A DNA stretch of 64,000 nt, taken from the NCBI GenBank assembly GCA_016208105.1, contig JACQYS010000008.1, positions 124,001 to 188,000 on the forward strand. Direction: 5' to 3'. Numbering within the stretch: the stretch's first letter is position 1; each line of letters begins with the position of its first letter. Source of the stretch: Desulfovibrio sp. Lineage in GTDB: Bacteria > Desulfobacterota > Desulfovibrionia > Desulfovibrionales > Desulfovibrionaceae. The translations under genes and the position numbers were made by a program. Below, piece after piece: positions 41,114 to 50,755 of this stretch. The notes under the pieces are model-generated. The model did no database searches and was not told the DNA's origin. It was given only the letters and a program-made list of their open reading frames with translations.

Positions 41114-43057
41114 TTATGGATAGTATGCTCTGAAAAGCGACATGAGTTTGGGCCGTTGCACATAGGGTCTTAGCCAAGCCGCGGACAGGGCGGCCGAGCC
41201 TTCGATCCACTGCGGTGGTTTGCCCCGGGTTATGCTGAACCCCAGGCTGTTGAGCCATGCCCTGGCCACATCGCCCAGGGTGATTTGCCGAAGTACGGTC
41301 GCTCCGGAATCGTCCTGGTCCGGTAGCGAGGCCACCACCCTGGCCTGAGTATTTGTGGGGTCGACCAGAAACCGCCTCAGCGAATCCCGGGCGGTTTCCA
41401 GGAGCGCTTCGTAGGCGCTTTCTCCCCAGCCGCTCCCGGACAGCGCTTCGGCGAACGCGAGCACCGTGTCCTGAATATCCCTGGTATGCTCCGCCCCGGC
41501 TGGTTCCGCTCCAAGAACAGGGCGGACAGCCTCCCCGTGGCGTTCGTACCCGAGCACCCGGCCGTGTCCGGCCCGGGTAAAGGCACGCGCCATGAGCCTG
41601 ATGTTGCGGAAGAGCACTGACTCCAGGGAACCAGCTGCCGCCTGGGCGGCTCGTTCCATGAACAACGCGTGGTGCCCTCCGGCCTCCATTCGCCCCAGGC
41701 GATGGCTGGCAAGACCGAAATACCACCCTTCGACGTCCACTCCCCGATTGGCCAGCGTTTCCCTCAAAGCCCGCTGGGTGAACAACGTCCACCCCATGTC
41801 CGCCACAGCCAGAACATCACAATCCAGCGCCCCCTCCTGCTCCAGGTAGTCCAGCAGGAGCTCCCTGGCCTGAGCCGACTTGCTGGCCAGGAGTCTTCTC
41901 GCTCCTGGCGAATCTATGAGCTCCCAGAGATCGTCCAGCCCGCGCTCGTTAAGGGGTTCGTCCGACAGAAGTCCCGGCATTCTGAGCCCGGATGCGCCGA
42001 GCAGCTCTTCCGGGCTCAGCGACAGCTTCGCGAGGACGTCAACAGGCCGGCGCGACTGCCCTTCAGCCGTGAGCCAATCCAAATCCGCCCGACTCAGTCC
42101 GGCAAGCAGGGAGGCGTTCCAGGCGGACAGCGACCCCATGAGGTATCTGGGTTCTGGCCCGCCCGTCACGGGTCGCAGGATCTGGGCCAGACGGTGCAGA
42201 ATCTGCCCTTCGCGGGCAAGAAAAAAGAGGCGTTCCACACCTCGACGGTCCGCGTCGGCCATTGCCCAGGCCACGAAGGCCGTCAGAACCGGCGCCACCA
42301 CCGCAGCCGCGAAGTCGCGAACGGGCCGCATCCCCTCTCCCGGCTCCGAGCGCAGTCTGGCGAGCCTGCTGGCCGCCACCACCCGGGAGCAGTCCGGTGC
42401 GCTGGCCCGATGCAGGCTCAACAGGTATTCCTCGTGCGGCGTGAAACGGGCCTCGGGGAATGGGACCACCGAAATTCCTATGGATTTCGGAACCCTCACG
42501 TCCAGGACAGGGTCTGAGCCGCAGTGGGTGAGCTCTCCCGGATCTATGGATTCTCCAGCCAAAAGGTGCCTGAAAAGCGAGCCCGTACTTTTTCTCTTGC
42601 CGAGTTCCCCGCCGCCATAAACTTCCCCGGCAAAGCCATGGGATTCGAGAAGCCGCCTGAGGGCCGCCCCCGGAAGTATCGAGTCCGTAATGTAAACCAC
42701 CCGTTCTCCCCGGCGAATGTGTCCCCGCACCCTCTCCAGCATGGCGGGAACGGGCCGGGTGTCGGTCATAGCCAGGTTCAGTTCAGTGGAATAGAGGATT
42801 TCGGGATCCAGCTCCCAGGGATTGTTCCTGGGGAAGCGTTCGTACACCATGCCAAGCAATGCCTTTTCCAACCCTGAGCTTTCACGGGCCTCTTCCTCGG
42901 CGCGCAGGCGCATGCGAACGAACTCGTGCTGGTCCTCACGATTGACAGGTCCCGGCAGGACTTGGGCAGCCAGGGAGAAAAGCTGGTCCAAAGGGCGGGC
43001 ATGCATGCGCAGCAGGCAGGTGTCGAAAACAGAGAAGGAGTACACCACGGGGACCAT
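41114..43057 (-). CDS. Large HAD-like protein without its nucleophile (COG5610 type)
   Basis: 647 residues. The N-terminal 200 look like the HAD-like domain often linked to glycosyltransferases: YSFSVFDTCLLR at 6-17, VVYITDSILPGAALRRLL (motif II region) and LTHCGSDPVLDVRVPKSIGI (motif IV region). In this family the first motif normally reads SFDVFDT; here the nucleophilic Asp is Ser9 (codon TCT), so phosphatase activity is doubtful. The rest, from about residue 250, has AFVAWAMADADRRGVERLFFLAREGQ and DVLAVADMGWTLFTQRAL, a pattern I know only from similar large proteins of unknown role in polysaccharide loci. Confidence 0.6.
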   Translation of the reverse strand: MVPVVYSFSVFDTCLLRMHARPLDQLFSLAAQVLPGPVNREDQHEFVRMRLRAEEEARESSGLEKALLGMVYERFPRNNPWELDPEILYSTELNLAMTDTRPVPAMLERVRGHIRRGERVVYITDSILPGAALRRLLESHGFAGEVYGGGELGKRKSTGSLFRHLLAGESIDPGELTHCGSDPVLDVRVPKSIGISVVPFPEARFTPHEEYLLSLHRASAPDCSRVVAASRLARLRSEPGEGMRPVRDFAAAVVAPVLTAFVAWAMADADRRGVERLFFLAREGQILHRLAQILRPVTGGPEPRYLMGSLSAWNASLLAGLSRADLDWLTAEGQSRRPVDVLAKLSLSPEELLGASGLRMPGLLSDEPLNERGLDDLWELIDSPGARRLLASKSAQARELLLDYLEQEGALDCDVLAVADMGWTLFTQRALRETLANRGVDVEGWYFGLASHRLGRMEAGGHHALFMERAAQAAAGSLESVLFRNIRLMARAFTRAGHGRVLGYERHGEAVRPVLGAEPAGAEHTRDIQDTVLAFAEALSGSGWGESAYEALLETARDSLRRFLVDPTNTQARVVASLPDQDDSGATVLRQITLGDVARAWLNSLGFSITRGKPPQWIEGSAALSAAWLRPYVQRPKLMSLFRAYYP

Positions 43058-43097
43058 GTAATAACACTACCAAACAAGGTCCCGGGGCGGCAACGGC

Positions 43098-46000
43098 TCA
43101 GTAGCGCAAACGGACGTCCGCTCTGCTGCCCGGTTGGCCTTGGGCCTTGGGGGGAGCCAGATGGTCGCCGGTGACCGTGAAGGTCCTCTCCTGGGATATC
43201 TTCCCCTGCCCGGCCAGGAAGGCCAGGATGACGTCCTGGCGTTGCCTGGCAAGCTGTTCCCATTCCTCCTGTGAGGGTTGCGGCGGGGGTGCCTGCTGGG
43301 GCTGCCCCTTTTGCGGCTTTCCGGCGGGGCGTGACGCCGCCAGTGTCGCGGAGAAGGCCTGGGATTCCGTGCCTGGATCGACATAGGCCATGATTTCCAG
43401 ATTAAGACGAGGCCTGTTGGCGATGGCATCTCCCAGAGCCGTCAGGGTTTTCTTGGCTTCAGAGGTGAGTTCGGCTGAGCCCGGAGCGAAAGCCACATAG
43501 GCTGATTGTCCTGTCCCCTGGGCAACGTTTAAAAACGCGAAAGGGGAAAAGAGTATCTTGGCGAAGGCTCCGGCCATGGCCGTGGAAATCACGTCGTGCA
43601 GATCGGCCTTGGCCTGCGAGATGTCCCCCTTGACCGGGATATCCAGGTCGATGACTCCCTTGCTGTCCGAAAGGAGACTCACTGCCAGGTCCAGAGGCAC
43701 GTCCTTGCCCCCTGGCAGGGAGGTTTTCCGACCGAGTTGGATACCCACAGCCACGATGTTGTTTTTTAGATCCAGGGTATTGCCGGAGGCCTTGTAGTCG
43801 AGTTTCAGTCCGAGCTTGCCCCGGGTGATGGGAAAGCCCGTGAACTTCTGGCTGACCTGGGAGAGTTCTCCCAAATCCATGTTTTCCAAGAGAGCCTTCA
43901 GGTCGAGCACTGGAGCGTTCTCCACCCATCCCGCCAGGCCGTCCGCCTTGAACTTTCCGGAATGGCCCAAGCCAAATCCCAAGGAGACCTTGGCAGGACG
44001 GTTTGCCCGCACGTCTGAAAGTGTGGCCTTGATGTCCTTAACATGGCCCGTGAACGGAGGATCGAACCCCTGCGCCGCCAGGTCAATCCGGCCTCCCTTT
44101 ATCTCGACACGGTCCACTGAGTAGAGTGGCGGAGGGTCCTTTTTCCCCTTTGCCGGTTTTGCCGGAGGCGGAGATTCGAAGGGAACAATGGGCTTGCCCT
44201 CTTTGTCCAGGACAATGCTCAGCCAGGGGTCATCGATGGTCAGGCTGGATGCCTTCACGTCCAGCGGAGCCAGGGAAAATGATACTCCCTTGGCAAAAAG
44301 GCCAGACAAGGCGGCCCACGGTTCCCCTTTGCCGGGCCGGGCCAGTTTGAGATCGGCAATCCCCATATCGCCCTTGAACGTGGCGTTCAGGACATCCTTG
44401 CCGACCCACGCGGTCGTCTCCCCGGAAATGCTCGCCATTCCTGACAAGGCCGTTACAGGAAGTTGGGGAACCAACCGAGTCATATCCGCCAGGGGAAAAC
44501 CCGAGAGAGAGAGCTTCAACGCCAGCGAGGGTTCCTTGAGCCGCACTTCGCCGGAGATCTCGAAGGGAGCCTTGTTGCCTAGCGCTCCTTTGGCAAAAAC
44601 AACCAGCGGTCTCTCCAGGCTCGTGGAAAACTCCTTCACCCCGAACTCTTCCAGCTCCACCCGCTGTTCAACCTTGGCCATGATATCGCTGTACTCGGCG
44701 GCAACCTTCGCAAGGTGTACCTGGTCCACCGCAATGGACCAGGGGGCCTGTCCGCCGTCCTTGGATTCTCCCCGGCCCAAACCGAGATTCTCCAGCGCGG
44801 GAAAACGTCCCGCCTCATCTCGGGTCAGCGTCATTGCTCCGTCCGAAAGCGCCACCTGCCCCACATTCAACCGGCGGGCATCCACATCGGCCTGAACGCC
44901 TTTGATGCTGAGCGCTCCGGCGCTCAGGAGCGGCTTGCCCTGCCCTTCGGCCATGGCCCGGAGACCATGAATATCCAGATCCGCCTTGATCTTTGGCACC
45001 CACCGTCCTTCGCTCTCTCCGAGCGTGTATGCCACTTCATAGGAGGCCGATCCGGCCAATTCGAGCTTCGGCAGCAGACGTTTGAGGGCGGGAAGCGGCT
45101 TGGAGAGGTCTATCCCTTCCATGGTGGCGCTTCCTGAAAGCGCGGCGGGGGCAAAGGTCCCCTCGGCGGTGATCGCCAAGCGTTTGAACTTGTCACCGGC
45201 GGCTTCAAAGGTCGCGGAGCCGATCCGGCCCGAAGCGGTATCAAGGTCTTTCACCCTGACAAGGATGTCAGAGAGCGTCATGGTGATGCCAAGCCCTTGG
45301 TCGTTGAGCTCGGCCCGGCCGTCCTTGAACACCGCCTCGCCCAGGCTCACCTGCGGGCCCTGCCCCCCGGGCTTCTCCGCACCCCTTCCTTCCGGTTCGA
45401 GAAGCGCTATCAGATCGATTATGCCCGCCTCGTCGCGATTCACCTTGAGAAACGGCGAGTGGACTTCCACTCGGTCCACCCGGGCGCTTCCGGACTCGAA
45501 ATCGAAGGAAGCGCCTTGGACCTCCAATGTCGAAAGCCCGGCGACTTCCCGCTCCCCATCCACAAGCGCCGCTCCGGAGAGCTTCACGTTTCCCTCGACC
45601 CGCAGTGGGGACGAATCCACTTTCTTGGGGAGCATCATTCTGGCCCAGAGCCCTGCCTCGTTCATTTTAAGATCCACCGGACGCTTCAATGTCAGGAGGT
45701 AGGGCGTGTAATGCCTGAAAACCACGTCTTTGACATTCAACCGGGCTTCCACCTCCGGAGCCGGACCGGTGAGATCCGCCTTCACCGTGAGGGCCAGGCT
45801 TGATTCGTTCACCAGGCCACCCGTACTGAAAATCTCGCGCAGACCGGCCTGGTCGCTGGCCAGAGAGTCTATGGTGAAATGCAGGTCCTTTATCTCATGG
45901 AGGGTGCCGGTAAGGGCGTCGGCGAAGGAAATCGATCCTTGTGCCAAGCGGATGTCGGACAGGGTGAAGCGCAAACCCGGCGGCAACAGCTCGAAGGTCT

Positions 46001-46511
46001 GGGGTTGCCCCGGCTCTTTCGGGGAGGATTCTCCAAACAGATCCTCAAGGTTAAACCGCCCCTGCTCATCGCGAACCAGACGGAGAACCGGTTGTTCCAG
46101 ATGGAAGCGGCTGACCGTGAACCTTCTGCCCCAAATAAATGCCATGGGGTCCAGGTTCAACTCCATCCTGGAAAAGGCGGCGAACACGTCGATGCCTGCC
46201 TTGTCCATGACCGTAAGGCCCTTGGCCCGGATGTCGAAGGTGAACGGATTGAAGTGAAGCGATTCGACCCTGACCTCCCGGCCCAGATCATGGGACGCCT
46301 CTTTGCGAAGATAGCTGGCCGCGAGAGCCGGAACGAGGAGAGCACCGACCAGCGCGGTCAGCACAACACCATGCACCGCGACACACCCCGCGAGCACCAT
46401 CCGCCGAAACAGTTTCGCCCACCGGGCGTCCGCGGCCAATGCGCCGTGCGTCTCGCGCAACCTTTTTGTTACCGCCTCCAAAACGGACAGGACTTTCGGG
46501 CTTAGGGTCAT
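43098..46511 (-). CDS. DUF748 / AsmA-like envelope protein
   Basis: 1137 residues. One N-terminal membrane helix (about 45-70, VHGVVLTALVGALLVPALAASYL) anchors a long repetitive beta-rich periplasmic part, as in AsmA/TamB-type proteins. DUF748 signatures include LGREVRVESLHFNPFTFDIRAKGL near 80, MELNLDP and VSRFHLEQPVLRLVRDEQG. The C-terminus has an OmpA-like stretch (VAFAPGSAELTSEAKKTL, RPRLNLEIMAYVDP) usual for this family. Probably acts in envelope lipid or outer-membrane homeostasis. It is separated from the glycan genes by 40 bases and is likely not functionally part of them. Confidence 0.8.
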   Translation of the reverse strand: MTLSPKVLSVLEAVTKRLRETHGALAADARWAKLFRRMVLAGCVAVHGVVLTALVGALLVPALAASYLRKEASHDLGREVRVESLHFNPFTFDIRAKGLTVMDKAGIDVFAAFSRMELNLDPMAFIWGRRFTVSRFHLEQPVLRLVRDEQGRFNLEDLFGESSPKEPGQPQTFELLPPGLRFTLSDIRLAQGSISFADALTGTLHEIKDLHFTIDSLASDQAGLREIFSTGGLVNESSLALTVKADLTGPAPEVEARLNVKDVVFRHYTPYLLTLKRPVDLKMNEAGLWARMMLPKKVDSSPLRVEGNVKLSGAALVDGEREVAGLSTLEVQGASFDFESGSARVDRVEVHSPFLKVNRDEAGIIDLIALLEPEGRGAEKPGGQGPQVSLGEAVFKDGRAELNDQGLGITMTLSDILVRVKDLDTASGRIGSATFEAAGDKFKRLAITAEGTFAPAALSGSATMEGIDLSKPLPALKRLLPKLELAGSASYEVAYTLGESEGRWVPKIKADLDIHGLRAMAEGQGKPLLSAGALSIKGVQADVDARRLNVGQVALSDGAMTLTRDEAGRFPALENLGLGRGESKDGGQAPWSIAVDQVHLAKVAAEYSDIMAKVEQRVELEEFGVKEFSTSLERPLVVFAKGALGNKAPFEISGEVRLKEPSLALKLSLSGFPLADMTRLVPQLPVTALSGMASISGETTAWVGKDVLNATFKGDMGIADLKLARPGKGEPWAALSGLFAKGVSFSLAPLDVKASSLTIDDPWLSIVLDKEGKPIVPFESPPPAKPAKGKKDPPPLYSVDRVEIKGGRIDLAAQGFDPPFTGHVKDIKATLSDVRANRPAKVSLGFGLGHSGKFKADGLAGWVENAPVLDLKALLENMDLGELSQVSQKFTGFPITRGKLGLKLDYKASGNTLDLKNNIVAVGIQLGRKTSLPGGKDVPLDLAVSLLSDSKGVIDLDIPVKGDISQAKADLHDVISTAMAGAFAKILFSPFAFLNVAQGTGQSAYVAFAPGSAELTSEAKKTLTALGDAIANRPRLNLEIMAYVDPGTESQAFSATLAASRPAGKPQKGQPQQAPPPQPSQEEWEQLARQRQDVILAFLAGQGKISQERTFTVTGDHLAPPKAQGQPGSRADVRLRY

Positions 46512-46600
46512 GACCGCACCATAGCACGCAATCGCCGTAAGCGAAAATACCGTAAACCCCGAACTTGCCTTTTTTATGTCCTGCGGGCACAGACCCCCCC

Positions 46601-47800
46601 ATGGATAATGCCGACGTCGTCATAGCTGGAGCAGGCGTAATAGGCCTGACCTTGGCAAGGGAATTGGTATCGCGGGGTGTACGGGTCCTTGTCCTGGACA
46701 AGGAGGATCAGCCCGGCAGGCATGCATCCGGGCGCAACTCCGGAGTTCTTCACGCGGGCATCTACTACGCTCCGGAAAGCGCCAAGGCAGCTACCTGCCT
46801 TGCGGGCAACCGACTCATGCGGGCCTATTGCCTGGAACGCGGTCTGCCCATCCTTGAGTCTGGCAAGGTTATCGTGGCCAAGACAGAGGCTGAGCTGCCA
46901 ATACTGCGTGCGCTCTATGAACGTGCCGTAAGCTCAGGCGCCCAGGTGAGCCTTGTGGATGAAGCCGGGCTTAAGGACATCGAACCCCATGCGCGCACAG
47001 TGGGGCAGGCCATCCATTCGCCGCTGACCGCCGTGGTGGACCCCAAAGCCATTCTCAAGAGCCTGAAATCTGAATTGCGCAGTTCCGGCAAGGCCGACGT
47101 GCGCTTCGGGGTCAGGGCGCTAGGTCCGGCCGGAAAACGTACGCTGGCAACCACTGCCGGGCCGGTTGAATACACCGTGCTGGTCAATGCCGCAGGCACA
47201 TACGCCGACCGCCTGGCCCATGCCTTCGGCAGGGGAAAACGGTACGTTCTGGTGCCGTTCAAGGGCGTCTACCGCAAACTAAGCCCTACGGCGTCCCATC
47301 TGGTGCGGGGCAGCATCTATCCCGTGCCTGACCCGGCCACTCCTTTTCTCGGGATCCACTTCACCCGCTCCGTTAACAACGACGTATACATCGGCCCCAC
47401 GGCCATCCCCGCCTTTGGCCGTGAGAACTACGGCATCCTGAAAGGTCTCGATTCGGAAGCCCCTGAGATTCTCTGGCGAGACGCGCTGCTGTTCGCAACC
47501 AACAAAACCTTCCGCGCAGTGGCCATGAGCGAACCGCGCAAATACATGTTCAGACACTTTTTCGCTGACGCATCCAGGCTGGTGGATTCACTCAAACCAG
47601 ACGACGTTCTGCCCAGCACCAAGGCGGGCATCAGGCCGCAGCTGGTGGACGTGGTGTCGAACACACTGGTCATGGACTTCCTCACTGAATCCGGCGAGGC
47701 CGACCTGCACGTGTTGAACGCCATTTCCCCTGCTTTCACCAGCGCCATGGCCCTGGCCGGCATCCTGGCGGACAAGGTTCAGGCTCTCGGCGCTAAATGA
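46601..47800 (+). CDS. lhgO: FAD-dependent L-2-hydroxyglutarate oxidase/dehydrogenase family protein
   Basis: 399 residues from ATG 46601; the open frame to a TTG at 46565 is unsupported. DVVIAGAGVIGLTLARELVSRG is the FAD dinucleotide fold; SGRNSGVLHAGIYY near residue 45 and YTVLVNAAGTYADRLAHAFG in the middle are LhgO signatures; IHFTRSVNNDVYIGPTAIPA and DVVSNTLVMDF follow. The enzyme oxidises L-2-hydroxyglutarate or a related 2-hydroxy acid to the 2-oxo acid. Seven C's immediately precede the ATG and no good ribosome site is seen. It is a single-gene unit, convergent with the next gene across 113 bases with no clear terminator. Confidence 0.8.
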   Translation: MDNADVVIAGAGVIGLTLARELVSRGVRVLVLDKEDQPGRHASGRNSGVLHAGIYYAPESAKAATCLAGNRLMRAYCLERGLPILESGKVIVAKTEAELPILRALYERAVSSGAQVSLVDEAGLKDIEPHARTVGQAIHSPLTAVVDPKAILKSLKSELRSSGKADVRFGVRALGPAGKRTLATTAGPVEYTVLVNAAGTYADRLAHAFGRGKRYVLVPFKGVYRKLSPTASHLVRGSIYPVPDPATPFLGIHFTRSVNNDVYIGPTAIPAFGRENYGILKGLDSEAPEILWRDALLFATNKTFRAVAMSEPRKYMFRHFFADASRLVDSLKPDDVLPSTKAGIRPQLVDVVSNTLVMDFLTESGEADLHVLNAISPAFTSAMALAGILADKVQALGAK

Positions 47801-47913
47801 GAGACATGGTTGATCACCAATGGCCGTTGGACTTCATTCCACAAAACCCTTCGCGAATAAAAAGTGGTCCAGATTAAACCCCAGAGTCTTGGCGGGACAA
47901 GAAACGAACAGGA

Positions 47914-48696
47914 TCACGGGACGGGGTTCTGCGACAGCCGCCGGTAGCAGGCTGCCTGCAGGCACGCGAAACACCCAAGCTGGGCAGGCAGGCCGACTAC
48001 TATGGTCAAGAACTCAAGCAAGCCTTGTGGCCCCGTGGTGAATACAAGCCCTACCAACCACCCCGCGAACAGGCTTATCCCAATCGTATACACTGCGGAG
48101 AGCAGGTTCACACAGGCCAGCCTGACACCGTATCCCTCGCCCATGGTCGTGCTCTCCGTCCAGGCGTTGCCCCGGCCCAGAGAAATACCCGTTAGGTAGA
48201 GCAGCTGCCTTTTAGCTATCACCAGCTGAGCCGCCAGATACGGCAGTACGAAAGCGAGAATGGTGCCCAAGGGGGCGGGAATACCTGGTTCGGGAATCTT
48301 CGAGAGCGCGAATCCCACGGCCAGGGCCGGCGCGGCACCCATCGCCGCGACCATCACCGTACCCAGGAAGTACCGCCATGTGTTGCGTTCTTTCAGCTGG
48401 GTACTCAAGGAAGACTGGCTCCCGCCAGGGGAAAGGACCATGCGGTGGACACGTATGGAAAAGGCTGAGGCGAGAGCCGCCACGAACAGAGCGCATACAA
48501 ACGGGACGCCAAAGCCAAACAGTGGGGTGTCTGGGGCCAGGGCGATTGTCCCCACACCCAGAAGCCCTGTGGATACCACGGGAAGAGTCCAGAAGAGCAT
48601 TTTCCCCGGATTGAACGCCGCCAAAGACAGGGCCTCGGCGAAAACAACGAAGACCGGCAGGTTTCGTGACAGGAGAGGGCCTTCCGGACCTTTCAC
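47914..48696 (-). CDS. Polytopic membrane protein, paralogue 3 of a tandem trio
   Basis: 260 residues with about six hydrophobic segments (for example FWTLPVVSTGLLGVGTIAL near 35, VPFVCALFVAALASAF near 75, LGTVMVAAMGAAPALAVGFAL near 115, LGTILAFVLPYLAAQLVI near 145, two more in the last third). I do not recognise the family. Plan and spacing match the next two genes upstream, including a WRY-F or WKY-W segment before the third helix. It starts three bases after the previous stop, from a GTG. Confidence 0.6.
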   Translation of the reverse strand: MKGPEGPLLSRNLPVFVVFAEALSLAAFNPGKMLFWTLPVVSTGLLGVGTIALAPDTPLFGFGVPFVCALFVAALASAFSIRVHRMVLSPGGSQSSLSTQLKERNTWRYFLGTVMVAAMGAAPALAVGFALSKIPEPGIPAPLGTILAFVLPYLAAQLVIAKRQLLYLTGISLGRGNAWTESTTMGEGYGVRLACVNLLSAVYTIGISLFAGWLVGLVFTTGPQGLLEFLTIVVGLPAQLGCFACLQAACYRRLSQNPVP

Positions 48697-48699
48697 CGC

Positions 48700-49551
48700 T
48701 TAATCGTCCGAAGCGGATTCGGACATGGCCAGCCCCGAACGCAATCGCCTGTACATGTTCGCTCCAGCCACGCAAGACACTATCAGAGTAGCGAAGCCGA
48801 GCGCGTAGCTCACCAGCGGGAACCACCAGCTCTCGGCCAAGCTCTTCCAAACCTCCCAGCCGCTCGCCAGATAAGAAAAGGCGTTGAGCGTGTGTTCCGG
48901 TGCCCATATCATGGCCATCACCGCCACCATGCGCCAGCGCGCCTTCTTGCCTGCCTCGCCCAGTCCGCCCGGCTTAAAAAGCAATCCCTGGCCTCCCATG
49001 GCCACTTCGGGAAACACCAGAATCACCCTGGGTGCGAGCACCGCATACAAAAGACCCAGCAGGACGAACATCCCCACTGCCGGTGCGACCGACTTGACCA
49101 TCTCCGGCACTGAACCGGCCAGACCGCTCTTGGCCAGCGGCGCTGCAAACATCGCTGCGAGCAGGACTCCCGGCCCCATGAAACCGATGAACAGGCATAT
49201 GACCCGGACATAGGCCCAGAGGTATTTCCAGGTTCTGGGTTCAATAAGATCAAGACCGTAGAAGTGGCCAGGGTCTTCATCCAGAAGGGCCTTGCGATAG
49301 AGCCTCACCTCCAGAGGGATCCTGATCCAGAGGAGGATAAAGCCCAGAAGAAGCAAGCTTGGCATGAAGCCGGAAGCATTCTCCAACCCTTCCGGAGAAC
49401 TCGGCGAAAAGTAGTGGAATGCCAGACCGAAGGCCAGAGGCGCTAAAGCCCAACCAGCAATCGCCTTGAGGTGAAATGCCGTGAAGGCCAGGCTTTCGGT
49501 CACCACTGCCAAGGGTGAAAAACGCCAGGGAGCTTCCTTGCTCTCCCCCAT
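48700..49551 (-). CDS. Polytopic membrane protein, paralogue 2 of a tandem trio
   Basis: 283 residues, about six hydrophobic segments. LAVVTESLAFTAFHLKAIAGWALAPLAFGLAF at the start corresponds to the first helix of its neighbours, and PRTWKYLWAYVRVICLFIGF before the third helix recalls the middle of the downstream paralogue. The fourth and fifth segments are VGMFVLLGLLYAVLAPRVILVF and a C-terminal SYALGFATLIVSCVAGANMY. No catalytic motif seen. Function unknown; probably co-transcribed with the gene at 47914. The 198 bases upstream hold no recognisable gene. Confidence 0.6.
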   Translation of the reverse strand: MGESKEAPWRFSPLAVVTESLAFTAFHLKAIAGWALAPLAFGLAFHYFSPSSPEGLENASGFMPSLLLLGFILLWIRIPLEVRLYRKALLDEDPGHFYGLDLIEPRTWKYLWAYVRVICLFIGFMGPGVLLAAMFAAPLAKSGLAGSVPEMVKSVAPAVGMFVLLGLLYAVLAPRVILVFPEVAMGGQGLLFKPGGLGEAGKKARWRMVAVMAMIWAPEHTLNAFSYLASGWEVWKSLAESWWFPLVSYALGFATLIVSCVAGANMYRRLRSGLAMSESASDD

Positions 49552-49749
49552 GCAGAATCTCCTTGAAGCTCAATTGGCCGCAACACCTTCAGAACGCGTA
49601 GACGGGCGATTGAGCATATGTTGACAACTTTGCCCGGTGTGGCTTGGCTGGCTCGTTACACGAGCTTGGAACAACCAGGACGGGCAGGGGTTCTCTGGCA
49701 CCCCCCGAGGGGAGCGTCAAGAGCGGGCGGTGAAGACCGTACTTACGGC

Positions 49750-50661
49750 TCAATTCGTTCCCGGCGGCGCATCATTCCCCTCGCCTCCGGCAGTGCCGGA
49801 CGGAGCAGCCGAGTCGGGTGGGATTGTCTGGTTCGTGGTCCCAGTCTCATCAAGAGACTGCGGATCAGGCAAGCCGGACAGAATCCGGTACGCCACGGCG
49901 GGTACGCCCACTGAAGTCACGTAGCTGAAGAACGTCAGGATGACCTGTAACGGAACGACCGCCATGCTGATCAGCTGCGATTTTCCGGAACCGAACGCCT
50001 TGGCAAGAGAGTCGATCCCCTGTCCCAGAACGGCAAACAGGATTGCGCTTCCGACCACGCACAGAAACAGACGGAACTTTACATGCGCCCCCAATGAGTA
50101 TGCTCGATTCAGGGAGGGCTCCCGTTCTACGGAAGCCGCAGGATAGATCAGGTTGAGCGGCGATGTCAGGATGAAAAACGCCATCATGAGCGTCACTGTG
50201 ACCGCTCCTGCCATGACCACCCGCACCTGCCCGGCATCTTCAAGCCTGCCCACGCCCATCAGGATCACCGGCAGAGCCGAGATGACTATGCCGGCCACCT
50301 GGATGAAACCCACCAGTATGGCATACCCCAGATACCTGAGGCTTACGGAAGCGAACACCTTCTCCACATACCCGCCGGGTTCCACCCGGCCGGTAACCGC
50401 AAGCTGATTCACTCGGACCGCGTACGGCACCCAGGCCAGCATGCAGAATATGGCCGCCGGAACAAATGCCATCCACCAATAAGGAAAACCGGAACTCTCA
50501 CCGCCCGCCGGCTGCAACCAGAGTCCCAAACCGAAAGCCGCTCCCAAGGCTACCAGGCTCATGATGATCGGGATGAGCGACCACCTGAAAAGTTTGCCGA
50601 TGTGCAGGCCGAATATGGCCATGGCCTGGCCTATGGTGGAAAAAACAGGAAGGTGAGGCAT
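49750..50661 (-). CDS. Polytopic membrane protein, paralogue 1 of a tandem trio
   Basis: 303 residues from ATG 50661 (a TTG one codon earlier is possible). Six likely membrane segments: WSLIPIIMSLVALGAAFGLGL near 30, WWMAFVPAAIFCMLAWVPYAV near 65, YLGYAILVGFIQVAGIVISAL near 115, VTVTLMMAFFILTSPLNLIY near 150, LFLCVVGSAILFAVLG and PLQVILTFFSYVTSVGVPAV. The C-terminal 40 residues are a hydrophilic, Pro/Gly-rich tail. The overall plan matches the two genes downstream. Function not recognised. Confidence 0.6.
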   Translation of the reverse strand: MPHLPVFSTIGQAMAIFGLHIGKLFRWSLIPIIMSLVALGAAFGLGLWLQPAGGESSGFPYWWMAFVPAAIFCMLAWVPYAVRVNQLAVTGRVEPGGYVEKVFASVSLRYLGYAILVGFIQVAGIVISALPVILMGVGRLEDAGQVRVVMAGAVTVTLMMAFFILTSPLNLIYPAASVEREPSLNRAYSLGAHVKFRLFLCVVGSAILFAVLGQGIDSLAKAFGSGKSQLISMAVVPLQVILTFFSYVTSVGVPAVAYRILSGLPDPQSLDETGTTNQTIPPDSAAPSGTAGGEGNDAPPGTN

Positions 50662-50755
50662 CAAAGACCGCCGGGTTCGAGGTTGGGATTTCGGTCATGG
50701 TGACCAAAAACCCCGCCCGCGTCAAACCCGGCTGGCACTAAAATGCGCAAAGAAA

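Noticed and set aside
49619-49625. TTGACA -35 element on the plus strand
   Set aside because: No -10 at the right distance and no plus-strand gene downstream; the nearby plus-strand open frames are shadows.
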